NCBI GenBank assembly: GCA_022750195.1 | Contig: JAKIWE010000004.1 | Coordinates: forward strand, 1-64,000 | From: Thermoplasmata archaeon | GTDB taxonomy: Archaea > Thermoplasmatota > Thermoplasmata > Lutacidiplasmatales > UBA184 | Reading direction: 5' to 3' | DNA: 64,000 nucleotides | Part shown: piece by piece, positions 60,004 to 64,000 of the stretch | How positions within the stretch are numbered: position 1 is the stretch's first letter | How the letters are laid out: each line of letters opens with the position of its first letter | Notes under the pieces: generated by a model | Database searches by the model: none | The model's input: the letters and a program-made list of their open reading frames with translations, nothing else | Told to the model about the DNA's origin: nothing | Made by a program: the position numbers and the translations under genes

Positions 60004-60909
60004 CTACGCGGCGACCATCCGTTCGAGCGCGAGCCGCGCCTTCGCCGCCGTCGGGGCTGGGACCTCGATCACGAACTGGTTGAGCGCGAGCGAGTCGCGG
60101 ACATCGGTGAGGTCGATCTGCTTCATGTACGGGCAGACGGCCCCTTCGCTCAGCGGCAGGAACTGGGTCGTGGGGTTGAGCTTGCGCATCCGGTGAAGGA
60201 TCCCGACTTCGGTCGCGACCAACACCACCGGGGCCCGCGTCTCCTCGGCGAAGCGCACCATCCCGTCCGTCGAGAGGATCCGGTCGACGTGCGGGAGCGC
60301 CGCCGTCGAGCAGCCGCACTCCGGGTGCGCGATCACCTCCGCGCCGGGGTGCTCGGCCCGGGCCTGGACGAGCTGCTCGGGACGCAGCTTGGCGTGGACC
60401 GGGCAGTCGCCGACCCACAGGTGCATCTTGCGACCGGTCTGCTTGCGCACGTGCTCACCGAGGAAGACGTCGGGGAGGAACAGGATCTCCTGCCCGGCGG
60501 GGACCGAGCTCACGACCTTCGCGGCGTTGGAGCTGGTGCAACAGTAGTCCGCCTCGGCCTTGACCTCCGCCGACGTGTTGATGTACGCTACGACCGCCGC
60601 TCCTGGGTGCTCGGATTTCCAGGTGCGGAGCTGCTCGGCCGTGATCGAGTCGGCGAGGCCGCAGCCGGCGGCGAGGTCCGGGAGGAGGACGACCTTGTCG
60701 GGGTTGAGGATCTTCGCGGTCTCGGCCATGAAGCGGACCCCGGCGAAGCAGATCACCGGCGCGTCGGTGTCCTTCGCTTTGCGGGAGAGGTAGAGCGAGT
60801 CGCCGACGAAGTCGGCCACGTCCTGCACTTCAGGCCGCTGGTAGTTGTGGGCGAGGAGTAGCGCTCCGCGCTCCTCCTTCCAATGGCGGACCTCCGCCTC
60901 GAGCGACAT
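60004..60909 (-). CDS. nadA: Quinolinate synthase NadA
   Basis: 301 aa. Typical NadA stretches: LLLAHNYQRPEVQDVADFVGDSLYLS, PDLAAGCGLADSI (first cluster Cys), TSAEVKAEADYCCTSSNA, LWVGDCPVHAKL (second Cys), HPECGCSTA and AVCPYMKQIDL (third Cys). It makes quinolinate from iminoaspartate and dihydroxyacetone phosphate with a 4Fe-4S cluster. Located 36 nt downstream of nadC, the next enzyme; nadB or aspartate dehydrogenase is not in the window. Confidence 0.96.
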   Translation of the reverse strand: MSLEAEVRHWKEERGALLLAHNYQRPEVQDVADFVGDSLYLSRKAKDTDAPVICFAGVRFMAETAKILNPDKVVLLPDLAAGCGLADSITAEQLRTWKSEHPGAAVVAYINTSAEVKAEADYCCTSSNAAKVVSSVPAGQEILFLPDVFLGEHVRKQTGRKMHLWVGDCPVHAKLRPEQLVQARAEHPGAEVIAHPECGCSTAALPHVDRILSTDGMVRFAEETRAPVVLVATEVGILHRMRKLNPTTQFLPLSEGAVCPYMKQIDLTDVRDSLALNQFVIEVPAPTAAKARLALERMVAA

Positions 60910-60945
60910 CGCTCACCCGGTGTCCGTTGAACGTCGAGTCGGCTC

Positions 60946-61842
60946 TTAAGGCGACCGGGACCGCCGCGAGGGCCTCGGCGTGACCGTCAGGTGGAACGGC
61001 AGCGCCGACGCGGAGTGGGTGATCGCCCCCAGGCTGACCGCGTCGGCGCCCACGGACCGGTACGCGCCGACGTTCGCCGGGGTGATCCCCCCGGAGAGCT
61101 CGATGCGGACCGAGGCGCGCAACCCCGCTCGTTCGACCGCGTGCACGATCCCCCGGGCGGACCACGGGGTTCGGTTGTCGAGAAGGATCACGTCGGCCCC
61201 GGCACGTATCGCGCGCAGCGCCTCTTTCGAGCTCCGCACCTCGACTTCGACCGGGAGGCGTCCGCGGCCCGCCCGACGTAGCCGCCGCACGGCCTCCTCG
61301 ATCGAGATCGCGGCCAGGTGATTGTTCTTCACGAGGAGGCCGGTCGCGAGGTCGCGGCGGTGCGGCCTCCCCCCTCCGAGCACGACCGCCCATTTTTCGA
61401 GGTCCCGGAGGCCCGGAAGCGTCTTGCGCGTAGCGAGGACCTCAGGGCCCCGGTGGCCGCGGCGGGCCGCACGGACCGCGCGCGCCGTGGCGGTCGCGAC
61501 CCCGGAGAGGTGCATGAGAAAGTTGAGGACCGTGCGCTCGACCGCGAGCATCCGTCGCAGGTCGCCGTCGAGCACGAGCACCCCCTGTCCCGGCCGCACC
61601 GTGGCCCCGTCGGACACCAGCGTCCGGCCGCGGAGGCCTTGGGCTCGGGCCGCCGCGAGCGCGACGGCCAGCCCCGCGACGGTTCCGGGCGCTTGCGCCG
61701 TCACCACCCCATGCGCCGCCTTCGGTCGAGGGAAGAGCGCGTGGGTCGTCCGGTCCGAACGGACCCGGTCCTCGAGGAGAGCCCGGCGGACCGAGGCGGC
61801 CAGACCGGCGGGAGGTGCCCGGTCGGCGGCGGCGGCCCTCAC
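60946..61842 (-). CDS. nadC: Nicotinate-nucleotide pyrophosphorylase NadC
   Basis: 298 aa from GTG 61842, overlapping the AAA-TPR stop (GTGA); the frame is open further upstream but reads low complexity there. Motifs: ERTVLNFLMHLSGVAT, LATRKTLPGLR, LVKNNHLA, VEVEVRSSKEALRA, ILLDNRTPW and IELSGGITPANVGAY. Converts quinolinate and PRPP to nicotinate mononucleotide. Same transcript as nadA and the AAA-TPR gene. Confidence 0.95.
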   Translation of the reverse strand: MRAAAADRAPPAGLAASVRRALLEDRVRSDRTTHALFPRPKAAHGVVTAQAPGTVAGLAVALAAARAQGLRGRTLVSDGATVRPGQGVLVLDGDLRRMLAVERTVLNFLMHLSGVATATARAVRAARRGHRGPEVLATRKTLPGLRDLEKWAVVLGGGRPHRRDLATGLLVKNNHLAAISIEEAVRRLRRAGRGRLPVEVEVRSSKEALRAIRAGADVILLDNRTPWSARGIVHAVERAGLRASVRIELSGGITPANVGAYRSVGADAVSLGAITHSASALPFHLTVTPRPSRRSRSP

Positions 61843-64000
61843 GCGAGCCGTTCCGTGAGCTGGCGGTACTCCTCCGCCAGGTCGGGGCGCAGGCGTACGA
61901 GGTCCCGTCGTCCGAGCTCTTCCCGGCGACGGCGGGCGGCGGGGAGGTCCCCGCTCGCGTGGGCCACCTCGGCGAGGCGGAGGAGGACCTCGAGCTCGTC
62001 CGCGCCGGCGTTGAGCTCGCGCACGAGGCGGTACGCCTCCAGCAGCTCGATCTCGGCCCGGGCCAGGTCTCCCCGTGCGAGCAGGATCTTGCCGGCGATG
62101 ATGTAGGTCTGACACAGTCCGAACCGGTCGCCGACGCTCTCCAAGATCGCGCGCGATCGCTGGTTCGCCTTCTCGGCGCCCTCCAGGTCGCCGGTCTCCC
62201 GGGTCAGGTCGGCGGTGTTGAAGAGAGCCCAGCCGAGCCGCCGCGGGTCGTGGGCTGCCTCGGCGTGCTCGGCGGCGAGGGCGAGGACCTTCAGGCCCTC
62301 CGTCGTTTGACCGTGCTGGCTCATCACCACGCCGAGGAACAGCTCGGCGTAGGCGGCCTCGGCCTTGTCGCCCATGGCCACGAGCTTCTCGGTGGCGGCT
62401 CGGTAGGTCGCGATCGCCTCCTGCACCCGGTCCGGGATCATGCCCAGGACGTTCGCGCGCCGGACCTCCTCGAGGGCGATCTCGCGCGGGTCGTTGAGCG
62501 TCCGAGCGAGCTCGAGGGCCCGATCGTGGAAGGCGAGCGACGGCCGATAGTGCCCCCGGTAGTACTCGATCTCGCCCCGAAGGCGGGCCACCGCGATGCG
62601 GGCCATCGCGGGCACTGCCTCGGCGTCGCCCTCGTCGACGGCCACGAGGAGCTTCTCCGCGTCGTCGAGGCGCCCCTGGTTCACGAGACTTCGGGCCAGG
62701 TAGATGCTGGCGAGGGCGCGCTGAGAGGCCGGCACGGCCGAGCCGGGCTTCTTCGCGTCGACCACGGCGGTGAGCAGCTTCTCGGCACGGTGGAGCTCGC
62801 CGAGCCGGTCGAGCTGGACGGCGAACGGGAGCACGATCTCGAGCTCGCCGGCCGCATCGTGCGGCGAGGCGCGGCGGTGCGCCTCCAGGGCGTGCTCGAG
62901 GTGTTCGACCGCGACCGAGGGGGAGTAGGTCCGGATCGCGAAGTCGGCGGCGAGCCGGTTGTAGCCCGCGGCCTTGTCGTCGACCCGTCCGAGGTAGAAG
63001 TGGCGAGCGAGCGCGTACATCGTCCCCACGTTGGCCGGGGCGGCGCTCTCGATCGCCTCACCGACCTTCCGGTGGAGCAGTCGGCGCCGGGTATCGGTGA
63101 GCGACTGGTAGACCTCCGCGCGGAAGTCGTCCCGGACGAACTCGAGACGCTCCCCGGGTCGCTCCCGCAGGAGCCCACGCCGGACGAGCGCGTCGGTGAT
63201 CTCGGTGAGCCGCTCCTCCTCCTCCCCGCTGGCCTTCAGGAGGAGCGGGAACTCGATCTCCCGGCCCACGACCGACGCAACTCCGACCACGCGCTGCTCG
63301 TCGTGGGAGAGTTCGGCGAGCAGCCGCTCGGCGGTTTCCGGAGGCCTTCGCGGGTCGACGACCCCACCGTGATCCGCCCGTAGGATCTGCTCGAGGAACA
63401 GCGGATTCCCCGCGGTCTGGGTGTGCCACCGGGTGATCTCGTCGTTCTCGAAGGTGTGGCCGGGGTGGACGACCCGGACGAACTCGGCGACCTCGTTCGG
63501 GGTGAACGGACGGACGACGACCCGCTCGGCGTGCCCGTCCCGCTCGAGCCGCTCGAGAAGCGCCCGCCGCGCGCCGGAGAGGTTCGCCTGGGGGAGGACC
63601 GTCGCGACGACCCAGAGCGTCGCCGGCCCGACCTGCGGGGCGAGGAAATCCAGGAACTCGATCGACGCCTCGTCGGCACGGTGAAGGTCTTCGAGGATCA
63701 GCGCCGTCGGACGGCGACGGGCGCGGTAGAGCAGGTCCTCGGTGAAGTTGCCGATCAGACGCCGTCGTCCGCCCTCCGAACTCTCTTGCGGGCCGCCGAG
63801 CGTCTCCAGCATCCGCTCCTCGATCGGACGGCTCTCGCCCGGCAGGGGGTCGTCGGCGCGGGGGGCGAAGCCGATCATCATCGCGTCGGTCGGCGCCACG
63901 GGGGCGAAGACGAGCCCGGCCGACGTCAGGTCCGGGCTCCCGGGGAGCAGGTCGGACTCCTCGGCGCCCAACGCCTGACGGACCAGGTCGAACGGGGGGG
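61839..64000 (-). CDS. AAA ATPase with TPR repeats (N-terminus outside window)
   Basis: The frame is open to the window end, with protein-like sequence continuing past the TTG at 63971 (FDLVRQALG), so the start and the Walker A motif lie outside. Walker B-like ALILEDLHRADEASIEFL is near the visible N-terminus, followed by LWVVATVLPQANLSG and the AAA_16/NACHT-like RWHTQTAGNPLFLEQIL. From mid-protein on there are TPR-type helical repeats (YNRLAADFAIRTYSPSVAVEHLEHALEAH, AYAELFLGVVMSQHGQTTEG). These large ATPase-TPR proteins act as regulators in archaea. It is the first visible gene of an operon with nadC and nadA. Confidence 0.85.
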   Translation of the reverse strand, partial: PPFDLVRQALGAEESDLLPGSPDLTSAGLVFAPVAPTDAMMIGFAPRADDPLPGESRPIEERMLETLGGPQESSEGGRRRLIGNFTEDLLYRARRRPTALILEDLHRADEASIEFLDFLAPQVGPATLWVVATVLPQANLSGARRALLERLERDGHAERVVVRPFTPNEVAEFVRVVHPGHTFENDEITRWHTQTAGNPLFLEQILRADHGGVVDPRRPPETAERLLAELSHDEQRVVGVASVVGREIEFPLLLKASGEEEERLTEITDALVRRGLLRERPGERLEFVRDDFRAEVYQSLTDTRRRLLHRKVGEAIESAAPANVGTMYALARHFYLGRVDDKAAGYNRLAADFAIRTYSPSVAVEHLEHALEAHRRASPHDAAGELEIVLPFAVQLDRLGELHRAEKLLTAVVDAKKPGSAVPASQRALASIYLARSLVNQGRLDDAEKLLVAVDEGDAEAVPAMARIAVARLRGEIEYYRGHYRPSLAFHDRALELARTLNDPREIALEEVRRANVLGMIPDRVQEAIATYRAATEKLVAMGDKAEAAYAELFLGVVMSQHGQTTEGLKVLALAAEHAEAAHDPRRLGWALFNTADLTRETGDLEGAEKANQRSRAILESVGDRFGLCQTYIIAGKILLARGDLARAEIELLEAYRLVRELNAGADELEVLLRLAEVAHASGDLPAARRRREELGRRDLVRLRPDLAEEYRQLTERLA

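Overview
The window is a dense, visibly very GC-rich stretch of an archaeal chromosome. Archaeal markers are uS15, eL37, an Sm-like (LSm) protein, a complete A/V-type ATP synthase, a GAN/RecJ-like nuclease, a PolB2-type DNA polymerase and a Get3/ArsA ATPase. A bacterial-type DNA gyrase A subunit, folate-type dihydropteroate synthase, large PKD/Kelch surface proteins and the TATA-then-start-codon spacing fit a high-GC, non-thermophile-looking member of Thermoplasmatota. That placement is inference; there is no rRNA or tRNA here to fix it. Many genes have a TATA-like box about 23-30 nt before the start codon, the signature of leaderless transcription, and I used it to choose several starts (GTG and TTG as well as ATG).

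Layout. 1-2821 (minus): N-terminal 940 codons of a membrane-anchored surface protein, cut by the window edge. 3.1-4.1 kb: two tandem paralogous small winged-helix-like proteins. 4.1-10.3 kb (plus): rps15, GAN/RecJ nuclease, gyrA, a zinc ribbon, Get3/ArsA and a hypothetical, with overlapping ends. 10.2-13.6 kb: folP, a P-loop kinase and an M3 peptidase. 13.8-14.2 kb: LSm and eL37. 14.1-19.6 kb (minus): HEAT-repeat protein, tandem GNAT, glycosyltransferase-like protein, M29-like aminopeptidase and alkyladenine glycosylase. 19.8-24.6 kb (minus): exported proteins, a DCC thiol oxidoreductase, a 989-aa Kelch/PKD protein and a membrane-anchored winged-helix protein. 24.6-28.1 kb (minus): a three-gene operon of a RadA-like protein without a Walker A motif, a small helical protein and a PolB2 polymerase. 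28.7-29.7 kb: an IS630-like transposase. 29.9-35.6 kb: TauE-like exporter and a membrane redox cluster built on a NapH/NosR-like ferredoxin. 35.8-37.0 kb: DUF72 protein and a ferredoxin.

37.1-47.1 kb carries the ATP synthase in two convergent halves: F-A-B-D-(40-aa membrane peptide)-H-I on plus, K-E-C on minus. Subunit A is interrupted at its P-loop by a 461-aa LAGLIDADG intein. 47.3-49.6 kb: DUF169, then VKOR plus a membrane thioredoxin-like DUF929 protein, a probable disulfide-forming pair. 49.7-52.4 kb: RNase Z, imidazolonepropionase and two small proteins. 52.4-55.5 kb: a gene-poor leader with a mini-ORF, then the B12-dependent ribonucleotide reductase. 55.5-59.5 kb: a TIGR02757 HhH protein, PolX with a decayed PHP domain and a zinc-finger membrane protein. 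60.0-64.0 kb (minus): AAA-TPR ATPase (cut by the edge), nadC and nadA.

The best candidates for an under-described system are the PolB2/RadA-like/small-protein operon, which resembles in logic the bacterial ImuA-ImuB-DnaE2 mutasome, and the multi-module membrane ferredoxin cluster at 30.9-35.6 kb. No tRNA, rRNA or CRISPR array was recognised.
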